Source: Ferdinandcohnia humi_A (GTDB lineage: Bacteria; Bacillota; Bacilli; Bacillales; Bacillaceae_L). Taken from it: a stretch of 64,000 nt of DNA. The stretch is taken from the NCBI GenBank assembly GCA_047608075.1, contig JBLKRX010000015.1, forward strand, positions 50,872 through 114,871, given 5' to 3'. Positions 26,009 to 35,700 of this stretch are shown here, one piece after another (position 1 is the stretch's first letter; every line of letters begins with the position of its first letter). A program made the position numbers and the translations under genes. The notes under the pieces were generated by a model. That model was given only the letters and a program-made list of their open reading frames with translations, searched no databases and was not told the origin of the DNA.

Positions 26009-26334
26009 GAAATAGATGCCGTTAGGCTTAAAAGGGAATCTGGTGAAAACCCAGAACTGCCCCCGCAACTGTAAATGCTGACGAAATGAACAAGTCCACT
26101 GTATAAGCTAGCTTAAATAGTGCATGTTCAAAAAGAATCAGAAGCGAGAAAGTCAAGTAACAACAGATCTTGGGTCGAATGTATGTTTTTCATACATATG
26201 TACCGGAGATGCCGAGTGAAAAGAGATTCGTAGCTTACCATCTGGTGACTTTTTGTACATCCTCTAGTAGGTACTTATATGGGAAGGGTTCATAGTAGAA
26301 AGACGCATAAGTCAGGAGACCTGTCTATTTTTAA
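26009..26334 (+). ncRNA. Cobalamin (AdoCbl) riboswitch
   Basis: The B12 core is clear: GGGAATCTGGTGAAAACCCAG, then ACTGCCCCCGCAACTGTAA (26056-26074), GACGAAA, CCACTG (26096-26101), GGGAAGG (26281) and the B12-box side GTCAGGAGACCTG (26311-26323). Between CCACTG and GGGAAGG the P8 strands TATAAG (26102) and CTTATA (26274) enclose about 166 nt, far more than the usual few tens. A terminator hairpin follows at 26430. Cobalamin riboswitches normally shut off expression when adenosylcobalamin is abundant. Here the target is a B12-independent ribonucleotide reductase. Confidence 0.93.
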
Positions 26335-26429
26335 GATGTTTCAACTTTTTCGGGGATTGAGAAGATGAGACGGTGGCGCTAGGAGACAGTTTTGTTTTTT
26401 ATGCTAATTCTCCATGATGTTATCGTTTC

Positions 26430-26458
26430 GTCCGCTCAAATGCTGAGCGGACTTTTTT
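26430..26458 (+). terminator. Intrinsic terminator of the cobalamin riboswitch
   Basis: GTCCGCTCA pairs perfectly with TGAGCGGAC around AATGC and is followed by six T residues, about 100 nt before the RNR start codon. This is the expected expression platform. Confidence 0.85.
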
Positions 26459-26562
26459 ATTTTACTGCGCTGTTCCCTGAGTCAGGCTATGCCAGAAATT
26501 AACGACAATCAATATATTATTATGGCTTGAAATCAATTACCTATATTGAGGGAGAGAAGAAA

Positions 26563-28851
26563 ATGGTTATAAGTGTTCACGAGGAAGTTAATTCGGTAAT
26601 AAGGTCGATGGATTATGCGTCTGAAAAATACCAACTCGACACAACAGAATTAAGAAGACAAGTAATGGAAATGAATGTGAAGAAGCTGGACTCAAATCAG
26701 CAGGCTCTTTTTTATGCGTTAAATAAGATTACAATGGACCAGCCCGATTGGACATATCTAGCCGCACATTTATATTTGAATGAATTGTATACAAAAGCTT
26801 CAACAAATCGTAAATATAGTTCACATCAAAAATACGGTGACTTTTATCTGCTCATTCAAGAACTAACTGAGAAAGGGATTTATTCTAGTAAACTAATAGA
26901 ATCTTATACAAAACACGAGATGGAGGAATTTGAGAGAGAGATTGATCCAAATAGAGATTATTTATTTAATTATATTGGGTTATTCCTTCTGGCAGATCGC
27001 TACCTAGCAAGAGATTATGAGCGAAATATATACGAACTACCTCAGGAACGATTTATGATTATTGCGATGACAATAATGATGAATGAAGATAAAGTGGTCC
27101 GTACCAAATTAGTGAAAGAAGCTTATTGGGCACTAAGTAATTTATATATGACTGTCGCTACACCAACATTATCAAATGCAGGAAAAAGCTATGGTCAGCT
27201 ATCTTCTTGTTTTATTGATACAGTGGAGGACTCTCTTGACGGCATTTATTTAAATAATTGGGATATTGCAAGATTGTCAAAAGATGGCGGTGGTATTGGG
27301 GTTTATTATGGAAAGGTTCGTGCGCTTGGATCGGATATAAAAAAATTTAAGGGAAATTCCTCCGGAGTCGTACCTTGGATTCGGTTGGTTAATGATACAG
27401 CGGTTAGTGTAGATCAGCTTGGCCAACGACAGGGAGCAATTGCAATCTATCTAGATATATTTCATAAGGACATTATGAATGGCTTTTTAGATCTTAAGAC
27501 GAATAACGGGGATGAACGTAGAAAGGCGCATGATATTTTTACGGGTGTTGCGATTCCAGATTTGTTTATGAAAAAGCTTGAAGAGGTTGATGAAGCAGGA
27601 AGAAGTGTTGGGGAGTGGCATACATTTTGTCCCCATGAAGTAAAACATTTAATGGGCTGGCAAGATGAAGAGGGAAGGTCTCTAGGTCTTGAAGATTTTT
27701 ATGATGAAATAGATAAGAAATCCTTTACGGAGAAGTACATGGAAGCCGTTAACCATCCACTTTTACCTCGAAAAAGCTATAGGGCAATGGATATCATGGC
27801 AAGAATTATGGTTGCACAGCTAGAAACAGGAACACCATATATGTTTTACCGTGATCAGGTTAATCGACTAAATCCTAATAAACATCTCCTTGGGGAAGGA
27901 CGGACAGCCATTTTCTGTAGCAATTTATGTACAGAGATCGCACAAAACATGTCTTCGACAACGATTATTAAGGAATATGTAGACCCAGAAGGAAACATTA
28001 TCATCATTCGTAAGCCTGGTGACTTCGTTGTATGTAACCTGTCTTCAATTAATCTTCCAAGAACAATGAAGGATGGAGTGCTAGAGAGAGTAATAAAGAT
28101 CCAAGTGAGAATGCTAGATAATGTTGTAGACCTTAACACAATCTCGGTAAAGCAAGCAGAGATTACGAATAAAAAATTTAGAGCAGTTGGGCTTGGTACT
28201 TTTGGGTGGCATCATCTATTAGCACTCGAAGGAATCTATTGGGAATCTGATGATGCAGTTCAATATGCAGATAAGCTTTATGAAAATATCGCCTTCTATA
28301 CTATCCGTACCTCGATGGAGCTTGCCTTAGAAAAAGGTTCATATAGCAAGTTTAAGGGTTCTGAGTGGGAAACAGGATTATATTTTACTAGAAGAAATTA
28401 CAATTCAGACCGGTGGAAAGAGCTGCAAGATAAGGTATCGCGTAATGGGATTCGAAATGGTTGGTTAATGGCGATCGCACCGAATTCATCGACAGCAAAA
28501 ATTGGGGGTTCTACAGATGGAATTGACCCTCTGTATGCAGTTGAATATGCCGAAGAAAAAAAGAATTTTAAGTTTAAGGTTACTGCTCCAGATTTGAATC
28601 ATAAGACATATGAATTTTATCGGAAAGCTCGACATGAGCTTGATCAAATATGGAGTATTAAGCAAAATGCAGCCCGTCAACGACATATTGACCAGGGAAT
28701 AAGCTTCAACCTTTATGTAAGGCATGATATAAAGGCAAAGGATTTATTACATCTTCATTTAGAGGCTTGGAAGCAGGGGCTAAAAACAACTTATTATGTG
28801 AGAAGTACTTCACAGGCGGAAATTGAAGAATGCGAGCTATGTCACAGTTAA
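26563..28851 (+). CDS. nrdA: Class I ribonucleotide reductase, alpha subunit
   Basis: The 762-aa catalytic subunit reduces ribonucleotides to deoxyribonucleotides using a radical supplied by the beta subunit. The active-site cysteines are visible at Cys216 (QLSSCFID), Cys456 (CSNLCTEI, thiyl) and Cys491 (VVCNLSS). The radical-transfer pair YY is in TTYYVRST, and the C-terminal redox pair is CELC at 757-760. The N-terminus lacks the KRDG-type ATP-cone; the protein starts near the LDSNQQALFYALNK helix region, so overall dATP inhibition is probably absent. ATG 26563 follows GGGAGAGAAG. Context: cobalamin riboswitch upstream, beta subunit and flavodoxin downstream. It resembles NrdA/NrdE rather than the B12-dependent NrdJ. 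Confidence 0.93.
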   Translation: MVISVHEEVNSVIRSMDYASEKYQLDTTELRRQVMEMNVKKLDSNQQALFYALNKITMDQPDWTYLAAHLYLNELYTKASTNRKYSSHQKYGDFYLLIQELTEKGIYSSKLIESYTKHEMEEFEREIDPNRDYLFNYIGLFLLADRYLARDYERNIYELPQERFMIIAMTIMMNEDKVVRTKLVKEAYWALSNLYMTVATPTLSNAGKSYGQLSSCFIDTVEDSLDGIYLNNWDIARLSKDGGGIGVYYGKVRALGSDIKKFKGNSSGVVPWIRLVNDTAVSVDQLGQRQGAIAIYLDIFHKDIMNGFLDLKTNNGDERRKAHDIFTGVAIPDLFMKKLEEVDEAGRSVGEWHTFCPHEVKHLMGWQDEEGRSLGLEDFYDEIDKKSFTEKYMEAVNHPLLPRKSYRAMDIMARIMVAQLETGTPYMFYRDQVNRLNPNKHLLGEGRTAIFCSNLCTEIAQNMSSTTIIKEYVDPEGNIIIIRKPGDFVVCNLSSINLPRTMKDGVLERVIKIQVRMLDNVVDLNTISVKQAEITNKKFRAVGLGTFGWHHLLALEGIYWESDDAVQYADKLYENIAFYTIRTSMELALEKGSYSKFKGSEWETGLYFTRRNYNSDRWKELQDKVSRNGIRNGWLMAIAPNSSTAKIGGSTDGIDPLYAVEYAEEKKNFKFKVTAPDLNHKTYEFYRKARHELDQIWSIKQNAARQRHIDQGISFNLYVRHDIKAKDLLHLHLEAWKQGLKTTYYVRSTSQAEIEECELCHS

Positions 28852-28871
28852 TAAGAGTGGGAGGAATAAAT

Positions 28872-29918
28872 ATGAGTATACATTCGCCTTTATCTAAAAT
28901 AAAGCTACTTAACCCAACGTTTCCAAATAAATCTACAGGGATAATAAATGGTAAATCCTCTGGTTTGTTGAATTGGAACGACATAGCGTATCCACAAATG
29001 TACAATTTGTATCAGACGTTACTTGCGAATTTCTGGAAAGCACAAGAGATTAATATGCAGGATGATCTTAAGCAATGGGATTTTTTAAGCTCAGCCGAAA
29101 AAGATGTTTTTTTACGTATTAACACACAGCTTGCATCACTAGATAGTTTACAAACTCCGACAATGAGCCAGGTCATGGACTATGTAACGGACTCAAGCTT
29201 TAAAGCTATTTTTGCCGTTATTTCACAACAAGAAGCTGTACATACAGAGTCTTATTCATATATTCTTAGTTCTCTTGTACCTTTACAGGTGCAAAACGAA
29301 CGATTTAATCAGGCTAAAGCTGATCCAATTGTTCAGAAAAGAAATCAGCTAATCCTAGATGCTTATGAAGCGTTTAGAGAGAATCCTACTCCACAAACCC
29401 TGTTTAGGCTTGCAATCAATTCTATTAATCTCGAAGGAATTTATTTTTATGCTGGGTTTGCCTTTTTTTATCATCTTGCAAGGCAACAAAAGATGCTAAA
29501 AACAAGTACCATGATTAGCTATATTCAGAGAGATGAAATGCAGCATGCTTATTTTATCGCACAGTTTGTTCGTATTCTGTTAACAGAAAATCAAGAACTT
29601 AATAATCCAGAAAATAGGGAATATGTATACCAAGCGATTGGACAAGCTGTCGAGCTTGAGAAGGAGTGGGCAAGGTATATTTTAAAAGAGATTGATGGTA
29701 TAGATCTCGATGAATTTGAGGAATATGTTGAATATCTAGCTAATAAACGACTACGCCAACTTGGTTTCAAAAATTTATATGAAGAAAGAAGTAACCCAAT
29801 GCCATGGATTCAGGTTTTTAGTGATGAAATGATGAATGAGACAAAATCAGATTTCTTTGAGCAAAGATCGCGTACCTATACGAAGGTGTCCCAATCAAAT
29901 GGGTTTGATGAACTATAG
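28872..29918 (+). CDS. nrdB: Class I ribonucleotide reductase, beta subunit
   Basis: The 348-aa radical-generating subunit has a ferritin-like dimetal site. All six ligands can be assigned: Asp91 (LASLDSLQ), Glu121 and His124 (QQEAVH), Glu188 (NLEGIYFYAG), Glu222 and His225 (RDEMQH). The radical Tyr sits at His+4 (Tyr128, HTESYSY), so this is a normal Tyr-radical enzyme. ATG 28872 follows GGGAGGAATAA, 20 nt after the alpha-subunit stop. It may use Fe2 or Mn2; the neighbouring flavodoxin hints at flavoprotein-assisted activation. Confidence 0.93.
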   Translation: MSIHSPLSKIKLLNPTFPNKSTGIINGKSSGLLNWNDIAYPQMYNLYQTLLANFWKAQEINMQDDLKQWDFLSSAEKDVFLRINTQLASLDSLQTPTMSQVMDYVTDSSFKAIFAVISQQEAVHTESYSYILSSLVPLQVQNERFNQAKADPIVQKRNQLILDAYEAFRENPTPQTLFRLAINSINLEGIYFYAGFAFFYHLARQQKMLKTSTMISYIQRDEMQHAYFIAQFVRILLTENQELNNPENREYVYQAIGQAVELEKEWARYILKEIDGIDLDEFEEYVEYLANKRLRQLGFKNLYEERSNPMPWIQVFSDEMMNETKSDFFEQRSRTYTKVSQSNGFDEL

Positions 29919-29929
29919 GCGGTGAAATA

Positions 29930-30379
29930 GTGAAGGTTGGGATCGTCTATACTTCAGTAACGGGAAATACAGAAGAAACAGTTAATAACATATACAGTAT
30001 TGCAAAAAAGTATACAAAGGACAGCTCTATATTCCCTGTTGCCCGTTTTCCATTACATGAATTAATGACATTTGATGTGATTATTATTGGAACATATACA
30101 TGGGGAAATGGTGATATACCGTTAGAAATGATGAGTCTTTATCGAGCATTTGAAGAATACGATACAAAGGAAATTATAACGGGGGTAGTTGGTACAGGAG
30201 ACCAGTGTTATCCAAGGTTTTGTGGTGCAGTAGATGAATTTAGGGATATGCTTTATGTGCACTCAAATCTAGCAGCAACTTTAAAAATTGAGCTAACTCC
30301 TCAGCTTTTAGACATCGAACGTTGTCAGCAATTTGTGAAGATTATCATGGAGCGCGCAAAAAGTAAAACAAGGGTGTAA
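29930..30379 (+). CDS. Flavodoxin / NrdI-like flavoprotein of the RNR operon
   Basis: This 149-aa flavodoxin-fold protein has the phosphate-binding loop TSVTGNTEE at 8-16, the 50s loop GTYTWGNGDIP and the 90s loop GTGDQCYPRFCGAVDEF, so FMN binding is expected. NrdI proteins of class Ib operons are shorter and supply superoxide to the Mn2 site of NrdF. This one looks more like a general flavodoxin, but its position 11 bp behind nrdB, within the same riboswitch-controlled operon, suggests it serves the beta subunit. The GTG start at 29930 has GGCGGTGAAA upstream. Confidence 0.85.
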   Translation: MKVGIVYTSVTGNTEETVNNIYSIAKKYTKDSSIFPVARFPLHELMTFDVIIIGTYTWGNGDIPLEMMSLYRAFEEYDTKEIITGVVGTGDQCYPRFCGAVDEFRDMLYVHSNLAATLKIELTPQLLDIERCQQFVKIIMERAKSKTRV

Positions 30380-30399
30380 CCGTATGGTTATACCCTTTT
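30369..30399 (+). terminator. Terminator of the RNR operon
   Basis: AAGGGTGTAACC pairs with GGTTATACCCTT across GTAT and is followed by T residues. The stop codon of the flavodoxin lies in the stem. Confidence 0.8.
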
Positions 30400-30500
30400 C
30401 ATAATTTGAAAACGAGCATGTTGAGTTGCTAGTGTCTTCACAAGGTAAGGGTTCGTACCGGCGTTATCAAGAAAGTTACATTCTTTTGAGACTATAAACT

Positions 30501-30956
30501 TTACATCGGTTTCCAAATCATAAAAATGAATAAAAGAACACCTAGTCCTGTTGCGAAATAAAATTGATTACTGATTTTTGAAAGAAGTTGATTTTGCTCC
30601 TGTGGTAATTCAACAGCATCCTCGTTATTTTCATCAAATACCCAGGCTCCCAGTTTTTTAGAGTTGGGATCGATAATACCAATGACAATTATTTGGATAA
30701 GAATATAAACAATAAGAGAGCCGATAAGCCATAAGTTTAAGAAAGATCCATATTCTCCTAGAATCACTAATGTAATACCTGTTAAGACAGCTATTGTTCC
30801 ACCAATCTTTGGAAAGAAGTTCAGCAATTGACTGAGGGCCATTGATTGTCTTAATTGGACTGCATTTTGATTTTTCCTAAGTAAAACATGGGCAAAAAAG
30901 GTGGGGCCAACTCCAATAATTGCTGACAATATATGGATAAGAATCAGAACCTTCAT
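30501..30956 (-). CDS. DUF2269-like four-span membrane protein
   Basis: This 151-aa integral membrane protein has four hydrophobic segments: LILIHILSAIIGVGPTFFAHVLL, IGGTIAVLTGITLVI, LWLIGSLIVYILIQIIVIGII and FYFATGLGVLLFIFMIW. Conserved His and Gly in the first helix fit the DUF2269 group, for which no activity is known. The ATG at 30956 lies 8 nt after AGGAGG; the GTG at 30965 overlaps that site. It stands alone on the minus strand. Confidence 0.7.
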   Translation of the reverse strand: MKVLILIHILSAIIGVGPTFFAHVLLRKNQNAVQLRQSMALSQLLNFFPKIGGTIAVLTGITLVILGEYGSFLNLWLIGSLIVYILIQIIVIGIIDPNSKKLGAWVFDENNEDAVELPQEQNQLLSKISNQFYFATGLGVLLFIFMIWKPM

Positions 30957-31047
30957 TTCTTTCACCTCCTACTAAAGTGATAGTTTACGAACATTTGTAT
31001 CATACAAAATAAGTCTATGTTACATAACTTCGAATATTACCTTATTT

Positions 31048-32178
31048 TTACATGTTAATCCTTAAGCTAAGAAACAGATTTAGTAAAAACATCCCGGTTA
31101 AACTAAGGAGTAATACAGGAAAATCTATGACATTTGCAATGATTGGACCAATGCTTGCACCAACTAGTAAGGTAAAGGAATATAAAGAAATGGCGGAACC
31201 CCTATTATGTTGTCCGATTGTACCAATTATTGAAATAATAGAAGGATAGAGGAGTGACAATGCTGCAACAAAAGGGATTGAGAATATAGCAATCAAAAAG
31301 GGGCTAATTGCAAACAAGAGAAGCAGTAAACTACAAATAGTTAGTAGCAATCCAGTTACGAGTGTTTGTTTATCTCCAATTTTTTTCACAATTTTCCCTG
31401 CGAAAAAAGATAGAGAAGCCCCGATAAGGCCAATTGCCCTGATATGAAAAAGCGTTTCATCATTAACAGAATACACTTCACGTAAGAAACGACCTATCCC
31501 ATCATAAAAGGATACAAACGAAAGCAATATCGAAAATGTGATGACATAGCACTTAAATAATGAAGGATCTCTAACGAGGAGGAGCATGTCTTTTACGATA
31601 GAAGTACCGTTCCGTTGAACTAAAGGTATATTCGGTAGAAATATGATTCCACTTAAAAACAGAAGAAGATATATAAGTGCAAAGCTATAGAAGACATATT
31701 CCCAGCTGTACAAGTTTGTTAGAGCAGTGCTTATTAATTGACCAAGAATGCCAGCAATTAAAAATCCACTATTGATAAGTGCCAAAACTAGGGTCCGATG
31801 TTTTATAGGAAACAACTCAAACGTATAGGCAAATGCAACAGGTGCAAAGGTTCCTAATGCAAACCCCTGAAGTCCTCGAAACATATATAAAGACGTCTCA
31901 TCAAACGCAAATCCAACAACTCCTGTTGTAAGAAAAGAAAAGAACAAACCAGTAATTATTACTTTTTTTCTGCCTATTTTTTCTGAAACAGGTCCAAAGA
32001 TTAGCAACCCGCAGGCATAGCATATGGAGAAAACACTACTCCCAAAAATTGTTTGTTCAACTGTTCTATTCATGTTACGTGCTATATTTTCATAGATAGG
32101 TATTAATGTGTAGATATTACTTGCGATACATATTCCCATAAGAATAAGGAGAAAACCGACAATCGTTAAATGCTTCAA
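31048..32178 (-). CDS. Major facilitator superfamily transporter
   Basis: This MFS permease of about 376 aa has some twelve hydrophobic segments and the loop 2-3 signature GPVSEKIGRKKVIITG, plus a FRGLQGFALGTFAPVAFAY helix typical of drug-efflux-like MFS proteins. The second half repeats the loop as GKIVKKIGDKQ. The substrate is unknown. Start choice is uncertain: TTG 32178 has AGGGTGG 8 nt upstream, while GTG 32190 is in frame but lies in that site. Confidence 0.88.
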   Translation of the reverse strand: MKHLTIVGFLLILMGICIASNIYTLIPIYENIARNMNRTVEQTIFGSSVFSICYACGLLIFGPVSEKIGRKKVIITGLFFSFLTTGVVGFAFDETSLYMFRGLQGFALGTFAPVAFAYTFELFPIKHRTLVLALINSGFLIAGILGQLISTALTNLYSWEYVFYSFALIYLLLFLSGIIFLPNIPLVQRNGTSIVKDMLLLVRDPSLFKCYVITFSILLSFVSFYDGIGRFLREVYSVNDETLFHIRAIGLIGASLSFFAGKIVKKIGDKQTLVTGLLLTICSLLLLLFAISPFLIAIFSIPFVAALSLLYPSIISIIGTIGQHNRGSAISLYSFTLLVGASIGPIIANVIDFPVLLLSLTGMFLLNLFLSLRINM

Positions 32179-32715
32179 ACAGACCACCACCCTGATTTAA
32201 CATATGCCTACCAATAATATCTGGTCAAAAAAATAGGCCGATTGCAGCACTCTCTTTGATACGTTATAATCAATATTTTGTAGTTTACTAGTAAAGGCAA
32301 AGAAGAAATCGTTCGGTATTCGCATTGGTAAAAGATAACTCGACTGTACAAGGTTTCCTATCATTTCTAGAAAATGGATGGTTCTGATATGCACCTGTTG
32401 CGTATAGTTTTTGGTACAATTAGTAGATAAAAGATTCGCGTAAATAGAATGTGAAATTCTCTTCTAATAGAGGAAGTTCAAAATCCCCGAATGATTTGCT
32501 TCGAATCTCGGCGTAAGGTAGACCAAGTTAGGAAGAATATCTGTATATGTCGTTGCGTCTACTAGATAATTCAATGTGGTAAATTCCTAAGCACAAGGCA
32601 GCGAAGAAGTTATTTCAACGTGATTGCCTCGTTCTACTCGAGGTTGTTGTTCCTTGATCTTCTTGCTTTGCGATTTGTTGACTTTTTGAACAACACTAAA
32701 TTTGGAGGTTTATTT
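32179..32715. other. Intergenic region upstream of addB
   Basis: About 540 bp between the divergent MFS gene and addB. I see no RNA gene, hairpin terminator or convincing small ORF. A 65-codon minus-strand frame at 32197-32394 lacks a ribosome binding site. Promoters for both genes should lie here, but no clear consensus pair was found. Confidence 0.45.
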
Positions 32716-35700
32716 ATGTCTCTTCGCTTCATTTTGGGACGTGCAGGCACAGGGAAATCGTTTATGTGCTTGCAGGATATCAGGAAAAAGCTAATAGAAA
32801 ATCCAACTGGTCCTCCAGTCGTATATTTAGTTCCAGACCAAATGACGTTTCAATCAGAGTATGATTTAATCAATACTCCTGGGATAGTTGGTATGATGAG
32901 AGCCCAGGTATTTAGCTTTACCCGACTTGCGTGGAGGGTTCTTCAGGAAACAGGAGGAATGAGCCGTTATCATGTAAACAATGTTGGGGTGAATATGCTC
33001 CTTCGAAAAATTATCGAAACAAGAAAGCAAGAGTTAAAGGTGTTTTCACGAGCGGCAGATAAAAATGGTTTTATTACTCAGATGGAGGAAATGGTTGCTG
33101 AGTTTAAAAGGTATTGTGTTACTCCTGATGCTTTGGAGGCACAGCGACATACTGTACAAAGTGAAAACAAGGTCCTTTCGGATAAATTACATGATTTACG
33201 ATTGTTGTATGATGACTTAGAAAAGCATCTTTTTGAAAAATACGTAGACTCAGAGGATTACCTACGTCTACTTGCAGAAAAAATATCACAGTCGGACTAT
33301 ATAAAAGAGGCCGAAATTTATATTGATGGATTTCATAGCTTTACACCACAGGAGCTTGAAGTAGTAGGCCAATTAATGAAGGAATCAAAACAAGTAACAA
33401 TTGCACTAACTGTTGATAAAGCATACGATGACTATCCTCCACATGATTTGAGCCTATTCCGCATGACTGGAAAAACCTATCAATCTATTATCAAAATGGC
33501 TACTGAATTGAGAATAAAGGTAGAAAAACCAATTTTATTAAACGAACAATTCCGTTTTACATCTGAATCATCATTAGCACATTTGGAAAAATACTACGAT
33601 GAAAGACCGACCATCCCATTCATGGATAAAGCGGCTGTTACGATTAGTCAGGCTGTGAATCGTAGGGCAGAGATTGAAGGAGTAGCCCGTGAGATTCAAA
33701 AGCTAGCTAGAGACGAAAAGTATCGATACCGTGAAATGGCGATTTTAGTCCGAAACGCTGGGGAGTACCATGAAATCATTCAAACAATCTTTCAAGACTA
33801 TCAAATTCCGTTTTTCATTGACCAGAAACGGTCTATGCTCAATCATCCGCTAATTGAACTGATGCGTTCTAGTCTTGAAGTGATTACTGGAAATTGGCGT
33901 TATGATGCTGTTTTTCGTTGTGTGAAAACTGATTTACTAAATCCATTCGGAGAAGAAATATCAGCACTTCGGGAGGATATGGATAGACTCGAAAATTATG
34001 TACTTGAATATGGGATACAGGGCTATAAATGGACAAATGGTGAGCCATGGAAATATAAACGAATAAGGGGACTAGAAGACTCTGATCTCCCACAAACGGA
34101 TAAAGAACGAGAATTTGAACTGAAGCTAAATGCTCTCCGTCAGATGATTGTAGGACCATTGCTAACCCTACAAAAGCGTCTTCAAAATGCCAAGGATGGA
34201 AGGGGTATGTCAGAGGCATTATTTCTTTACCTCGAGGATCTTGAAATTCCTGCAAAGATGGAAGAGCTGAAGCTTAATGCTGAGTTGGCTGGACGGTTGT
34301 CAGAAGCAAGAGAACATGATCAGGTTTGGAACTCAGTACTAGAATTACTTGATCAATTTGTGGAAATTATGTCCGATGAAAAAGTGTCTCTCAAAATGTT
34401 TAGTAATATGCTGGAAACTGGACTAGAAAGCATGCGCTTTGCCCTTGTTCCTCCAGCAATTGACCAAGTTTTAATCGCAAGCTTAGAACGATCAAGGTTC
34501 TCTAATATAAAATGTACGTTTATTATTGGTGCGAATGATGGAGTTATTCCAGCACGACCTAGTGAAGAGGGTGTATTTTCTGAGCAGGATCGTGAAACGT
34601 TAGGGGAAGCCGGCCTACAGCTAGCTCCAGGTAGCAGGGAAACACTTCTAGATGAAAACTTTTTAATTTACGGTGCATTAACAAGTGCATCGCACGCTAT
34701 ATATGTAAGTTATCCTTTAGCAAATGAAGAGGGAAAATCGCTGCTACCGTCACCTATTATCAAACGATTAAAGGATCTATTCCCAAGTGCTAGGGAAAGT
34801 TTGTATCTTAATGAGCCTTCCGAGCTTTCTTCTGTAGAGCAATTAGAATATATCGTAAATCCGAATATAGCATTATCATATTTGGCCACTCAATTACAAG
34901 CATGGAAAAAGCAATACCCTATCCAAGATTTATGGTGGGATGTCTATAACTATTTTGCTGATCATGATGTAATGAAAGAAAAAAGTCAGCTCGTGTTAAG
35001 TAGTTTATTTTATAAAAATAAACCTAAACGGCTTTCTAGGGAAATCACGGAGCTTTTATATGGGGACCATATTCAAGGTAGTGTGTCACGTATGGAAGTC
35101 TTCCAAGGATGCCCATTCTCCCATTTCGCAAGCTATGGTCTTCAATTGCGAGAGCGTAAGGTATTCCGCTTAGAGTCACCTGATATTGGAGAGTTGTTCC
35201 ATGCAGCACTCAAACAAATAGCCGATTCATTGCGAGAAAAAGGGTTGGATTGGCGTGATATCACAAAGGAACAATGTGACCAACTTGCTACAAAAGCAGT
35301 TGAAGCATTGGCGCCTCGTTTACAAAAGGAAATACTGTTAAGTTCAAACCGTTATCACTATATCATGCAAAAACTGCAGAAAATCATTAGTCGAGCTTCA
35401 AAGATATTAAGCGAACATGCAAAAGCAAGTGGATTTGCTCCGGTTGGACTCGAGCTTGGATTTGGTAAAAAAGGCCCGTTACCACCAATTCAATTTACAC
35501 TTGATAATGGAAGTACAATGGAGATTGTCGGCCGAATAGACCGCGTAGATAAAGCGGAAAGCTCAAATGGTATTTTATTGCGAGTTGTTGACTATAAATC
35601 GAGTCAAAAAGCACTTAATTTAACAGAAGTGTACTATGGACTTGCTCTTCAAATGCTAACTTATCTCGATGTAATCATTACACATTCATCGGATTGGATT

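Noticed and set aside
32197..32394. 65-codon minus-strand frame upstream of the MFS gene
   Set aside because: No ribosome binding site before any start and no recognisable motif.
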